A stretch of DNA of 64,000 nucleotides from Candidatus Tiddalikarchaeum anstoanum (GCA_902385255.1 CABMEV010000005.1:1-64000); one strand, 5' to 3'; positions 17,313 to 27,573 are shown, counted from the first letter of the stretch. Notes: generated by a model not told the origin, from the letters alone. Numbers and translations: made by a program.

Positions 17313-17981
17313 TTATTTGCCAAGTTTGTATATGTACCATATGATGAATATTATTACTGCTGCTACTCCTAATCCAGTAAGTAAACTTCCTGTCTGAACT
17401 TCTACTCCCATCATGTACATTACTCCTGTTTCTGTTAGTTGTGTTATGTCAAATAGTCTTGTGCATTCTCCTTCCCTTGTGTTTAAGGTGTTTACTGGCG
17501 TTAGTGTTCCATCGCATGGTGTGACTACGAGTCCGCTGTAATACCCAACTGCTATTATTGCTCCGAATAATAATGCTATCGCGCCTGTCCAAACGATTGC
17601 CGTATATATTGGGTGTTTTGTTAAAAATTCAGGTTTTGAGAATTCTTCTCCGAATGCGAGTCCTAATAATAACATTACTCCAACAATTATCACTGCTACT
17701 ATTGCGAGTATTGGCAGATAATTTGTTGTTATTCCAACTGCCTGGCTTGCCGCTGTCGCTGTTATCGCTATCGCGAATGCTATCATCGCGTGCATGTTTG
17801 TTACTTGCTTGTCTATCTCTTTCGGCAGTTTTCCGCCTTCTTCCCTTCTTGTGAAAAGCTGTGTTCTTTCAAGCATACCAAACACTATTGAATAGAATAG
17901 TATGAATGGTACCACTATTCTTAAGAATCCAAAATCTATCAGTAAATTAAACGCATCCCCTAAAACATTGCCTGTAGTCAT
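17313..17981 (-). CDS. Polytopic membrane protein, first of three paralog-like genes (222 aa)
   Basis: The N-terminus is amphipathic (MTTGNVLGDAFNLLIDF). Five or six hydrophobic segments follow, with a charged loop after the first (LERTQLFTRREEGGKLPKEI) and an extracytoplasmic loop with two cysteines (CDGTLTPVN, GECTRLFD) near residues 155-180. Sequence and topology match the 189-aa gene at the end of the trio. A TATA-like AT-rich stretch lies upstream of 17981, so it is probably the first gene of this unit. Function unknown; likely a membrane component of the adjacent machine. Confidence 0.6.
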   Translation of the reverse strand: MTTGNVLGDAFNLLIDFGFLRIVVPFILFYSIVFGMLERTQLFTRREEGGKLPKEIDKQVTNMHAMIAFAIAITATAASQAVGITTNYLPILAIVAVIIVGVMLLLGLAFGEEFSKPEFLTKHPIYTAIVWTGAIALLFGAIIAVGYYSGLVVTPCDGTLTPVNTLNTREGECTRLFDITQLTETGVMYMMGVEVQTGSLLTGLGVAAVIIFIIWYIYKLGK

Positions 17982-18045
17982 AAAGATAAAATAAGAAATA
18001 CTATATTAAAAAGGTTATTGAGACTTTAAATTAGTCTCAGGGTAA

Positions 18046-21000
18046 CTAAAGTCTTCGAAGAGTTGGCTCTTTTTCTTCTAGTCCAATAAGGTCTTTTATA
18101 GCGTTTAATGACAACTTAATATATTCAGTGTCGGGCAAAGTGCTTTTTACAGATTCAAGAAGAGTTTTGAATATGTTGTGCGATTCGTCATCTAAGTAAG
18201 TAAATACATTCATTAAAAATAGGCCGTATACGGCCTTTTCATCAGATACGGGCAATAAAATATCATTGTAATATGTTTGTTTTCCTCTATAATCAAAATA
18301 GAAGTTCTTATCTTCCTTAATATCTTTAAGTTTTTTTCTATCTATTTGGTATGAAATATAATTTTTAGGAGGGTAATTAAAAATTAGCCATTCTATAATG
18401 CCGCTGCCTTTCATAAAAAATTTGTTTAGTATATTTGCATTATTAATAAAAAGATCAATATAAGCTTGTTTTATAGATAAACGGCCATCTTTTATCTTTT
18501 CAAAAGTATCTTTTATATCTTTATTAAACGTTTTTATATCCTCAACAAAACCTTCATCTATATCTTCTCCTTTTAATCCTATATTAGTTAATTTAATTAG
18601 ACTTGGATTCTTTAACGCATCCAAGATATTAAGCATTTTTGTGATAATTCCAGAAACTTTTCCACTATCACCAATCGCACTAAGTTTACTTGTTAAATCG
18701 TCTCTATACTTAAGCATATCATTAATATTTGTTATAAATGCGGAGAAGTCTACAGTCCATTTATTAAAAACCTCTGGAAGTCCTTTACTCTTAAAATCAT
18801 GCAAAAAATCACTCAAATTAACTTTTAAATAATTAACAATTAAATCTTTATTAGTAATTTTTGGATTTTTTAAAAACCCTTCAATTTTTAAATATTCAAG
18901 TTTGAAATTGTTAAAATAATCTTTAGCCTGCTTTTTCACTGTACCCATCAATATTAGTTCTCTATTATCGTATGAGTAAAGATTGAGCAATGTTAATACA
19001 GCTCCAAAACCATTTTCTAGAATCCAACTGTCCAGAGAACCTTTCTTGATCTCTCTTATAAGGTCATCAAAGTAATAAGTATTAGATAAAAACACAGTAA
19101 TTTTTTTACCCATATCTTTTGCTAATTCATTAACATTTACTATTTCAAAATTAGATGACACGTTTTTCTTATAATAAACCAAAGTTGAATCATAAGATAC
19201 TAAATTAAGGCCTAGTGGCAATCTAATATTTAATCCATCTTTACTTAACCAAGTTTTGACATTATTTATAACTAAATTAAAATTGTCACCAACTAATATG
19301 TTTTTTAAATCTAGTTTTAATAACTCAATTTTAATTTTATTAAAAGTCTCTGTTAAATCTATTGAACCGAGTGAATTTAATGATATTGCAACCAGATTTG
19401 CAATTCCTAATAGTTCTTCAAATACGGAATACAATTTTTTAATATCATCAGGAGTTGTAAATGATACAACATTCATACAATTTGGGAAGTTCTCCCATTT
19501 TTTATGCCAGCCTGTTAATTTTCTAAAATATAGGAATAACAACACTGACTTTGAATCATCAGCAACAGTATTGGTATAAAATTCAGAAGACAACAATAAA
19601 CTAGGTCCGAGATCAATCGGGAAAGAGTAATCAAAAATTATCTCCCTAAGAGTATATAATAAATTAACAGGAGTTATCATATCTAAAATCATATTTATAC
19701 GAACATTATTATCAGAGGCTCCGCCTTTGGATTTAACATACTCATCTAATAATTTTTTAACTTCTTCATTTATTAAATTATAATTAGTATACAAAAGATT
19801 AACAAATTCATATAAATCACCTATTTTATTTAATATCTTCTCCTTAATATCACTCTCAGTCGAAGACCTTAACAACATTTTGAAAAGATTAAATATAACC
19901 TTTTTAATAAATAAACTTCTTAAATAATTATAATCTTGTAGTTTCTCTAAAGAAATCATTTCTACATCAAGCCTATTATCTAAGTGTAAGAAATATAAAA
20001 TCATTCTAGCCTGATAAAATGTAATTTCAGACAATTTGTTGATAAAAAAATTAATAAATGTATCAGCATTTGTTGGTAGTTCGGTGCTTGTCCCAAAAAT
20101 TGAATCTCTTACACCTGATAAGAATTCTTCTTTAGTGCCTTTTAAGAAGGCGGTTGTGTTTAAGGTTACCTTATCATCATTGAAAAACTCATTAATCAGT
20201 GATGCTTCTTCTTCGGGGTTTAACATCTCTATAAATAATATTATTTTATATAAATCCTCCAAGCTTAAATCGCTTATTTTTTTGAATTTTTCAAGTTTGA
20301 ATCCTATTGCTGTTTTTAATGCCGTAAAGTTAGAGCGTATATAATTCTCCAAGTCTGTTTTAATTCTTGTGTTCAAATTTTCAATAAAATCTTTGAATGT
20401 TTTCTTTTTGAATATAAAAAAAGTTTCTTTTAATTCTGTTCTTAAATCCGGTTTGGGTTTTAAGTCATCATATTTTAATAAATCATAAACAGCGTAATAA
20501 TATTTTTCATAATTATTATTATTAAATAATATAGTTGGGAAATCTCCAAATTCAGATAAGCTTATTTCTTTAAAATAATTATTAAAAAACAAATAGAATC
20601 CTTGGGCTTCGCTGACATTAATAATATCCCATATTTTATCAAAATAATCTGAAACATCTTTTTTATTAAACTCCTTGGGTAGTAGTTTAACAAAAGTGTC
20701 TTTATGGTTAACAAAAATCCTCAAAGTTTCTACAGAAATTTCAAGAGGATTTGGTGAAATTGTTTCGTCAACAGTAGATTTGAATAATGTTAACAGATAA
20801 TTATGTATGTCTTCAAAGCTTAATAAGATATAATCTGAATTAAAGACCTTTTCAAAATAACTTGATAATATGACACGTAAACTATTTTTTTTACTTTTTT
20901 CTTCATATACTTTCTGCAAAAAGATTCTTAGAGGTTCGTATTTTGTTTGATTAAGTTCTGTTAATTTCTCAAGTAATTGATTTAATAAATCAATATTTAA

Positions 21001-22596
21001 GTTGTCAAATTCTGAAAAAGAGTTAAGTCTTTTTCTTGAACCATTTAAAATATATGAGATTTGAGCGACACGTGAATCTATTTCATATTTATTTTCCTCA
21101 AAAAAAGTTTTAAACGTAGAATAAGCTACATTGTAAATCTTTGAGTAGAAATAATTTTCAAATGAATCATCTTTTTTATTAAATTTCAAAGGCATATCTT
21201 TAAATGCCTCTTTTATTAGTTCACCTAATTTAGTAATTAATAATTCACGTTGAGTTTCATCTTCTTTTTTTGCTTCATTAATCAATAATATTAGATGTTC
21301 GGAGATAGGATTACTGGGTGAAAAAAATGCTTTTTTATCTTTTCCAAAAGGATTTTTACTTTTATAAGATTCGCTTAATCTGTTTAGTGCGTCTGAGAAT
21401 ACGATTTCTCTGCTGGTTTTTTCAACTAAGTCTACCTCCGTACTTGTAAGATAATAATATAATAGTCTTGCTTCCTTTAATGTAATCATCTCTAATAAAA
21501 TCGAATAAAATTGTTGCGGACTTGATGAATCAAGTGCGATTAAAAACTTTTTAGCTCTATGTTTAACATCTATTAATAAATCCTTTGTTGCGCCTTTTAA
21601 TCCGCCTTCCTGGTTTTCATACTCTTTTTTCTCATTTTCGTCTAATTTTTCTAATCCAAATATTTCATACTCGAAAGGTTTAAGTGATAAGTATTTAATC
21701 TTTGATATGTTATATTTTCCCTTTTCCTTAATATTAATGTATGATATAAAATCATCACGCAAATCTTCTGATAATGCAGTACTCTTTGCTTCCAACTCTT
21801 TTTCGAAGATATTCTTGTCAGCATGCAAGTTACCTAAAATATTTCTAAATACTTTTTCTAAATGTAATATAATCTCTTTATTGGTTTCTTTAAAGAATTC
21901 AAAGTTAGTTATTACAGAAGCGTCAGTCCTTAATTCTTTTCGTTTTTTATCAAAAGAATTTATTAATTCTTTAAAATTCAGATTATTAAGTGCGGTTTTT
22001 ATTGATAACAGCGAAAAAAATGTATCAAATTCATCCCTAATGTTCGAGTCAAAAAATGAAAAATAGAAATCGAATGCGTTCAACAAATCTTGAGGGGTTT
22101 CCAAAAGTGTTAAATCAAAATTTTGAATAAAATAATTATAAAAATATATAGCATTCAAAAATGCTGAAACTTTTTTCGCATCGGTTGATACATCCTCCCA
22201 TTTTTCTGAGATAAATTTACCATCTCTACTTTTTAAAATTAAAAAAATAGGCATTGACTCATTTTTTTCGCTTTTATAAAAAGTTGAGATAAATTCGTTA
22301 GCTAATTTTAGTAAAGATTTTTTAATGTTATTATCTGTTAATGTATTAAACCAAGTTGTTTGTATGTCTAATATATCACTAAAACTGTCTCCGATCATTA
22401 AAGATGCTACAGCATAATTTTCTTGTATTAATTTCTTAATTTCCCAAAAATTATTCTTTAAAGTGTAACTTAATTTAATATCCAAAGCCTTGTTTACCAA
22501 TAATCTCTTGGCAGTTTCAGGCGGCACTAAAGTTTCCGTGTTCACAATCTCAACTGAACCAAAAATATTATTCAAATCACTAATACTAATACTCAT
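18046..22596 (-). CDS. Giant unrecognised helical protein (1516 aa)
   Basis: No known family is recognised. The sequence is rich in Leu, Ile, Asn, Lys and Phe, has no signal peptide or clear membrane helix, and is probably cytoplasmic and all-helical. A motif recurs in spaced form (TLKEARLLYYYLTS near residue 370; TFYQARMILYFLHL near 850), suggesting internal repeats of a roughly 450-500 residue unit. Two Gly-rich patches (NQEGGLKGATK, SKGGASDNN) may be linkers. It directly abuts the upstream gene (TAA then ATG) with GGAGGTGG as ribosome site, so both are co-translated. It is markedly more AT-rich than the pilus genes. It could be a cytoplasmic scaffold or effector of the machine. Confidence 0.7.
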   Translation of the reverse strand: MSISISDLNNIFGSVEIVNTETLVPPETAKRLLVNKALDIKLSYTLKNNFWEIKKLIQENYAVASLMIGDSFSDILDIQTTWFNTLTDNNIKKSLLKLANEFISTFYKSEKNESMPIFLILKSRDGKFISEKWEDVSTDAKKVSAFLNAIYFYNYFIQNFDLTLLETPQDLLNAFDFYFSFFDSNIRDEFDTFFSLLSIKTALNNLNFKELINSFDKKRKELRTDASVITNFEFFKETNKEIILHLEKVFRNILGNLHADKNIFEKELEAKSTALSEDLRDDFISYINIKEKGKYNISKIKYLSLKPFEYEIFGLEKLDENEKKEYENQEGGLKGATKDLLIDVKHRAKKFLIALDSSSPQQFYSILLEMITLKEARLLYYYLTSTEVDLVEKTSREIVFSDALNRLSESYKSKNPFGKDKKAFFSPSNPISEHLILLINEAKKEDETQRELLITKLGELIKEAFKDMPLKFNKKDDSFENYFYSKIYNVAYSTFKTFFEENKYEIDSRVAQISYILNGSRKRLNSFSEFDNLNIDLLNQLLEKLTELNQTKYEPLRIFLQKVYEEKSKKNSLRVILSSYFEKVFNSDYILLSFEDIHNYLLTLFKSTVDETISPNPLEISVETLRIFVNHKDTFVKLLPKEFNKKDVSDYFDKIWDIINVSEAQGFYLFFNNYFKEISLSEFGDFPTILFNNNNYEKYYYAVYDLLKYDDLKPKPDLRTELKETFFIFKKKTFKDFIENLNTRIKTDLENYIRSNFTALKTAIGFKLEKFKKISDLSLEDLYKIILFIEMLNPEEEASLINEFFNDDKVTLNTTAFLKGTKEEFLSGVRDSIFGTSTELPTNADTFINFFINKLSEITFYQARMILYFLHLDNRLDVEMISLEKLQDYNYLRSLFIKKVIFNLFKMLLRSSTESDIKEKILNKIGDLYEFVNLLYTNYNLINEEVKKLLDEYVKSKGGASDNNVRINMILDMITPVNLLYTLREIIFDYSFPIDLGPSLLLSSEFYTNTVADDSKSVLLFLYFRKLTGWHKKWENFPNCMNVVSFTTPDDIKKLYSVFEELLGIANLVAISLNSLGSIDLTETFNKIKIELLKLDLKNILVGDNFNLVINNVKTWLSKDGLNIRLPLGLNLVSYDSTLVYYKKNVSSNFEIVNVNELAKDMGKKITVFLSNTYYFDDLIREIKKGSLDSWILENGFGAVLTLLNLYSYDNRELILMGTVKKQAKDYFNNFKLEYLKIEGFLKNPKITNKDLIVNYLKVNLSDFLHDFKSKGLPEVFNKWTVDFSAFITNINDMLKYRDDLTSKLSAIGDSGKVSGIITKMLNILDALKNPSLIKLTNIGLKGEDIDEGFVEDIKTFNKDIKDTFEKIKDGRLSIKQAYIDLFINNANILNKFFMKGSGIIEWLIFNYPPKNYISYQIDRKKLKDIKEDKNFYFDYRGKQTYYNDILLPVSDEKAVYGLFLMNVFTYLDDESHNIFKTLLESVKSTLPDTEYIKLSLNAIKDLIGLEEKEPTLRRL

Positions 22597-25500
22597 TTAG
22601 ATACCACCTCCTTTAGCTGCCGCTTTTTCCGCTTCTTCAATTTTTGCCCTTCTTTTTGCCATAACATCCTTTACCTCGTTGTGAAGTTCCATTGCAGCTT
22701 GAGGACTCCCTCTTTGTATTGAAGGACTACTCGGTGGACTAGGAGGATTACCCGATGAATCATTATGTTTTGGTGGCGGAGGAGGAAGACCAGTCTTACT
22801 TAAATCAGGTTTAGTTGTTGAAAAAAGTGGATTTTCTGCCAATCCCGGAGGACCATTAAATTGTGGTTGAGGTAGAATAGTAGTACCTGTCTTTGGAGTA
22901 GGCACAATTCCAAAAACGTTTTTCACTGACTTTGCATAGTTTATTTTAGATTCACCTTCCGGATAATCATTATAAACGTTTAAAACGAAAGTACGCAGTA
23001 CACCTAAAACATAATCACGATGAGAAACATAACCATCTAAATCTAAACTATTCAATGAATCATCAATAGAATAAGTCATTGATTTTGAAAAAGTATCACT
23101 TTTATTCATTTCATCAAGATAAGTTACTGCTGCAATCAATTTGAAAAAATCATCAATAAAACTGTCAATATTAGACTTGTATATTGTTGCATCATATACT
23201 TCAAAAGCCCTCCTAAAGAAAGGGAAAAATTTGTTAATATCTATTTTTTTACCCTTAAATGAATTAATATTTTCAACCAAGTTATTTATATTTAGAATAT
23301 TAACATTTAGTATTAATTTTTTATTAATGTCTTTTTTAACAAATGAAACAAACTGGTCAAAGGTTGCAATATTCTTTAGGGAAGATTTCTCATATTCGCC
23401 TGTTTTCTTAAACAAAAAGTTCTGCAAATCCTCAAGAGTTGTATAATTATTATTGTTTTTAATAGCTTGGAAAGTATAATATTTCTTGTTAAACTCTAAA
23501 ATTTTAGAAGTTAAAATAAAATATGCTTGCTGTTCTAAAAATTCAGTATCGACAGTTTGTTTGCAGTTATTACATTTGCCTTCATTGAACCCAGCTGCCT
23601 TGTTGCAATAAGGGCAAAAAGTCAATAATAAACTGTTCAATTCATCAAATAAAGACTCATAATTTACCCTTAATATCTCAGCTAATTTGTATCCAGTATA
23701 CATAGCGACTTTGCCCCTCCAAACACTAATTTGTGGATAAACCTTGACACCTATATTTGAAATGTAATTGTCAATCTTATTTAAACCAATGATATATTTA
23801 ACTGCTTTAAAATCATTTTCTGAAAAAGTAACAGCATCTGAATTTATGCCTTTTTCAATAATATAACTTTTAAATAAACTCATTATCTGCAAATAGATAA
23901 ACTTATCCAAATCTTTATCTTCTGTACTTAATATTTCAACAAAATCTAAAATCGATTTAGTATAAATATCCCTAAACGGGCCGATTAAGGAGTCATCTAT
24001 GCTTTTATCAAGTTCTTCTCTGCATAAATTACCTAAATTATCTGTGTTATCTTTGTATTCATAGCAGATATAATGTACTACTTTGTAAATTATCTCTTTT
24101 TCAACTAAACCTATCTTTTCTATTGGTAAAAAGGATATAATACTCTTGTTTGCAAAGAACAATAAACCGCTAGTGTCCAATAAATAGTTTATAAAATCTT
24201 TTTTAGTTTCTTTATTGAAATTTTTAGGCAAATCCGTTTTTATCTTCAAATCCTGATATTTATACCCTTTATCGAAGACTACATAATCAGGATTTATGTC
24301 CGCAAATAATTTTACTAACTCTAATAATATATACTTGTTATAATATAATCTTTCATCACCTTTTTTAGGTTCATCTTTAAATCTTGAAAAATGGCTAAAT
24401 AAATATAATAAAGATAATAATCTGAACCATCTTTCATCAACGATGTTAAGTATGTTAGGATTCAAATATACAAATTTTTCTTTTTGCGCATTTAATATGC
24501 TAGCATAATCAGATAATTTCTCTATAAATGCATAATAATCATTTAAAACATCTGCTAATTCTCCAAAAAGAGAAAGTTTTTCTTCAAATATTTTAACTCG
24601 CTCAGCTAAATCGTCATATATTAAATTTAATAAACCTTTTTCAACTTCATCTGTCCAATTAGTTTGATCAATCTTGCTTGCTTTGAAACTTTTTTTTGCA
24701 GCAAGTTTTAATGTTTTAAGGATATAGTCTGCAGTCCTCTTAACTCCTTTAACTGCAAAATGCCCTACAGGAATATAAACTCCTTTTTCTACGATGTTTC
24801 TTAATGAAGAAATCTGTTTTTCATCCAAGTAATCCACTAATTTTTTATTATCAAGTTCTGCAAAAGAATAATTTATACTTTCTTTATCTTTTAAAGTACT
24901 AATTATATTCTTAATTTCTGCACCGGATCCGAATTTTATATTAACTATTTTTTTAAAGCCTTTATCTAAATTTAAAAATTTAAAGACTTCTTCAATTTTA
25001 GAGTTTACTTTTTCTTTTAATTTTTTGTATTCGTCTAAAGTTATTTCATAGTTTTTAAGTTTGGATTGTAATCCAATAAGTTCGCTCTTTTTATTTTGCA
25101 ATAAAAGTTTCATTCCATAAATTTGCTTTCTTTTAATAAAAGTATCAAGTGATAATAAGCTTACATCATAATCAATTGGTAAATTATATGTTAAAATATC
25201 ATCAGGAGTTTTAATGCCTTCGTCTTTCATAGTTTCTTCTATTTCAGGTTTAAGTCTGACCATGAATGCTTTTCTAAAAATAGAGATTCCAGAACCGCCT
25301 TCATCTTCCCTATCTTTTATATAATCAAAAATACTAACTTCTCCTACTTTTATTTTCGACACATCATCATTATAAGTATCGACTAATTCTTTTATTACTT
25401 TTAAATCAGAACCAGATATAGTATTTTCTTCGCCTTCCAATACCAAGTTTATACGTTTAGACTCGTCTGTTGGGAATAACATTCTAAGATTTCTTTTAAT

Positions 25501-25704
25501 TTTAGTTAATATGAACCAGTCTGCATCCTCTTTGGCACCCCATATGTATTTATCCGAACTTAATAAACCGGGACTAAAAATTGAAGGCACGCTAACTCTG
25601 CCTATTTGTCTGCCTGGAAGGTGAACATCATATGTTCCAAAAAGAAAAGCCCATAATTTATCAGTTATTTTATCAAACGAGTCAGACATATTTTCTTTAT
25701 TCAC
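22597..25704 (-). CDS. Giant unrecognised protein with zinc ribbon and Pro-rich tail (1035 aa)
   Basis: The GTG at 25704 overlaps the upstream stop; an ATG at 25689 is the alternative. The N-terminal 60 residues (KLWAFLFGTYDVHLPGRQIG) form a distinct aromatic motif. Residues about 200-690 are helical. A four-cysteine zinc ribbon (CPYCNKAAGFNEGKCNNC) sits near residues 690-710. The last 120 residues switch to a Pro/Gly-rich linker (GLPPPPPKHNDSSGNPPSPP) and a final charged helix. It has no membrane segment. It resembles its 1516-aa partner in composition but not obviously in sequence. The zinc ribbon plus flexible tail suggest a scaffold or docking role; no function can be named. Confidence 0.7.
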   Translation of the reverse strand: MNKENMSDSFDKITDKLWAFLFGTYDVHLPGRQIGRVSVPSIFSPGLLSSDKYIWGAKEDADWFILTKIKRNLRMLFPTDESKRINLVLEGEENTISGSDLKVIKELVDTYNDDVSKIKVGEVSIFDYIKDREDEGGSGISIFRKAFMVRLKPEIEETMKDEGIKTPDDILTYNLPIDYDVSLLSLDTFIKRKQIYGMKLLLQNKKSELIGLQSKLKNYEITLDEYKKLKEKVNSKIEEVFKFLNLDKGFKKIVNIKFGSGAEIKNIISTLKDKESINYSFAELDNKKLVDYLDEKQISSLRNIVEKGVYIPVGHFAVKGVKRTADYILKTLKLAAKKSFKASKIDQTNWTDEVEKGLLNLIYDDLAERVKIFEEKLSLFGELADVLNDYYAFIEKLSDYASILNAQKEKFVYLNPNILNIVDERWFRLLSLLYLFSHFSRFKDEPKKGDERLYYNKYILLELVKLFADINPDYVVFDKGYKYQDLKIKTDLPKNFNKETKKDFINYLLDTSGLLFFANKSIISFLPIEKIGLVEKEIIYKVVHYICYEYKDNTDNLGNLCREELDKSIDDSLIGPFRDIYTKSILDFVEILSTEDKDLDKFIYLQIMSLFKSYIIEKGINSDAVTFSENDFKAVKYIIGLNKIDNYISNIGVKVYPQISVWRGKVAMYTGYKLAEILRVNYESLFDELNSLLLTFCPYCNKAAGFNEGKCNNCKQTVDTEFLEQQAYFILTSKILEFNKKYYTFQAIKNNNNYTTLEDLQNFLFKKTGEYEKSSLKNIATFDQFVSFVKKDINKKLILNVNILNINNLVENINSFKGKKIDINKFFPFFRRAFEVYDATIYKSNIDSFIDDFFKLIAAVTYLDEMNKSDTFSKSMTYSIDDSLNSLDLDGYVSHRDYVLGVLRTFVLNVYNDYPEGESKINYAKSVKNVFGIVPTPKTGTTILPQPQFNGPPGLAENPLFSTTKPDLSKTGLPPPPPKHNDSSGNPPSPPSSPSIQRGSPQAAMELHNEVKDVMAKRRAKIEEAEKAAAKGGGI

Positions 25705-26962
25705 CCCTCGCTACTTTATTAAAATGCGCAGATAAGTGTCGTGAATCTTCAGCTAAGTCTTCAGCCTGTTCTAGGCTTTGTTTAAGTACTTTATTTTCTA
25801 TTTTTTGAGAGATTGCACGAATTTTTACAGGCTCTCCTCCTGTGTCGGGTGCAGAAATGGACGTATCTTTACTATGTTCTTCTGGAATTTCAAAAGCTGA
25901 TGATTTGTTTCTTAATATCTCATCAAACTTATTTTTTTCTTCATTAGCTCTAACGAGTTCGGCTTTAGCTTTGTTTAGATTCTGTTCCGCATCAGTTAAT
26001 TGACCAGTTATAACTTGATTCGCATATCTTATTGCATTGTTTGCATAATTATTTATATTTTTAACAGAATCATTATCTTTAGGATAATCTTTTATTAAAG
26101 ATAATAGTGTATTAACACCATCTTTAATTTCATTTGCGGCATCTTGATACTCTTTCAGTTTAGTCTTATCAGATTCAACTTTTCTTGCATCTTCTAATTT
26201 CTTTTGCTCCAGCTTTTGGTCTTCCAATTTTTTCTCTTTTTGTTTCTGTTCTTCTGCTAATTTAGCCTTCTGATCATCCGCCAGTCTGGCTGCTTCCCTC
26301 TGCCTGCGCTCTACTTCGGCACTAGTTGAAATAAAAGGCTGCTGCGTCAACGGAACAGGCCCAGTAATTGGATTAATCCTAGCCATTGCTGCCTCACTCC
26401 TTCGAGTGACATAAATCGCAGCTGCTAAAACTATACCAAAAGGAAGAGCTATTATTATAATACCAATACCCGTATCGCTTGGCGTGCTGGAAGGTGTGAC
26501 AATTCCTCCATTGGATGCTGAAACAAAAGGAATATTATAATTAATAAAAATCCAGACTATGACAACAAGTATTACAAAAATTATGAAAAAAATCCTCCAA
26601 GACCACTCTTTAATCCTGGACGTGGCAGCTATAAAAATATAAAATGCAAATATTACAAGAATTGGAATACCAGCTGAGTATAAAGCTGCAAGAGGTCCGG
26701 GATTAAAATATAATCCTGTAAAAACAATACCTGCAAATAAGAAAGGGATGACTCTCCATACTAGACTAATCTCCTTATCTGGACTTGCCGCCTTAACAGT
26801 GGTAAACATAGCAGCTAACGAGAGCACTGCGAAAAAAATACTGACAATAAGATTAAAATCCACCCCATTAGTATCAGCAGCGAAGCCTATATTAAATAGT
26901 GATAATAAGATTAGAACTGCAGAAAACCACTTAATCATCGAATTAAAAATAGCTTTTATCAT
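25697..26962 (-). CDS. Membrane protein with C-terminal coiled coil (about 421 aa)
   Basis: I take the ATG at 26962; an in-frame TTG at 26983 would add seven residues, and neither has a clear ribosome site. The N-terminus looks like a signal peptide (WFSAVLILLSLFNIGFAADT), then four to five membrane segments run to about residue 195. After a TRRSEAAMARINP junction the rest is cytoplasmic: a Lys/Glu/Gln-rich coiled coil (RRQREAARLADDQKAKLAEE) and a helical end. Such a membrane platform with a cytosolic coil could anchor the two giant proteins encoded next. The stop overlaps the start of the 1035-aa gene. Confidence 0.65.
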   Translation of the reverse strand: MIKAIFNSMIKWFSAVLILLSLFNIGFAADTNGVDFNLIVSIFFAVLSLAAMFTTVKAASPDKEISLVWRVIPFLFAGIVFTGLYFNPGPLAALYSAGIPILVIFAFYIFIAATSRIKEWSWRIFFIIFVILVVIVWIFINYNIPFVSASNGGIVTPSSTPSDTGIGIIIIALPFGIVLAAAIYVTRRSEAAMARINPITGPVPLTQQPFISTSAEVERRQREAARLADDQKAKLAEEQKQKEKKLEDQKLEQKKLEDARKVESDKTKLKEYQDAANEIKDGVNTLLSLIKDYPKDNDSVKNINNYANNAIRYANQVITGQLTDAEQNLNKAKAELVRANEEKNKFDEILRNKSSAFEIPEEHSKDTSISAPDTGGEPVKIRAISQKIENKVLKQSLEQAEDLAEDSRHLSAHFNKVARGE

Positions 26963-26994
26963 AATAAAAAAGTTGCTTTTCAACCATTTTTCAT

Positions 26995-27513
26995 TTATTT
27001 AAAAACCATAAGGAGGCTGAAAACCACTAGTGCAATAAACAATGCAGCTACAATGAATAAGCCAATATCCGCGCCAATCACGGTCTCATCATGAACACTG
27101 CTTATATTAATACCAGGGATGATATTCCCGTTTAGCGCAAGAAATGCTATTATTACAATTACAGTCATTAATATCACTATTATCCTTGACTTGTTATCCT
27201 TCAGTATTGAAATGATATAGATAAAACTCCCGCCAACCGCTAGGACTATAAGATAAGGCGCAAAATCGAACATGAAATTTGAAATTAATGGATTAGCATA
27301 GACTGCATAACTGACAATAAAAGATATACTTCCTGCCAATACTATTACAGAAAGAGGATTATTACTATAACTCTTGGCAACAGGGACTATAACTGTGAAT
27401 AATAGGAGAAACACTATAATTGAGACTATCAGATTAGCAGGAATATCCGGTTCTGCTGAAAATGCCCTGCTTATCGCCAATAAAACAAGCAAGAACGGCA
27501 AAAAACGCTTCAT
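26995..27513 (-). CDS. Polytopic membrane protein (172 aa)
   Basis: A signal-like start (FLPFLLVLLAISRAFSAEP) is followed by four or five hydrophobic segments and a hydrophobic C-terminal helix (IGLFIVAALFIALVVFSLLM). Its layout (SAEPDIPANLIVSIIVFLLLFTVIVPVAKSY) parallels the first 100 residues of the next gene (AADTNGVDFNLIVSIFFAVL), so the two are probably paralogs in their membrane part. It is the first gene of the four-gene unit, divergent from the DUF4430-like gene. Function unknown. Confidence 0.6.
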   Translation of the reverse strand: MKRFLPFLLVLLAISRAFSAEPDIPANLIVSIIVFLLLFTVIVPVAKSYSNNPLSVIVLAGSISFIVSYAVYANPLISNFMFDFAPYLIVLAVGGSFIYIISILKDNKSRIIVILMTVIVIIAFLALNGNIIPGINISSVHDETVIGADIGLFIVAALFIALVVFSLLMVFK

Positions 27514-27573
27514 ATTACAGTTAAAATAAAAACGTTTTAAAATTAAAAAGAGTTGCTTTATAATTAAATAGTT
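27514..27573. promoter_or_regulatory. Short divergent promoter region with AAAACGTTTT palindrome
   Basis: This 60-base gap lies between a minus-strand start (27513) and a plus-strand start (27574). CTTTATAATTAAATAG just before 27574 provides a TATA element. AAAACGTTTT at 27529-27538 is a perfect 10-base palindrome; a longer repeat with an AACGTTTA arm occurs at 61757-61776. Confidence 0.4.
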
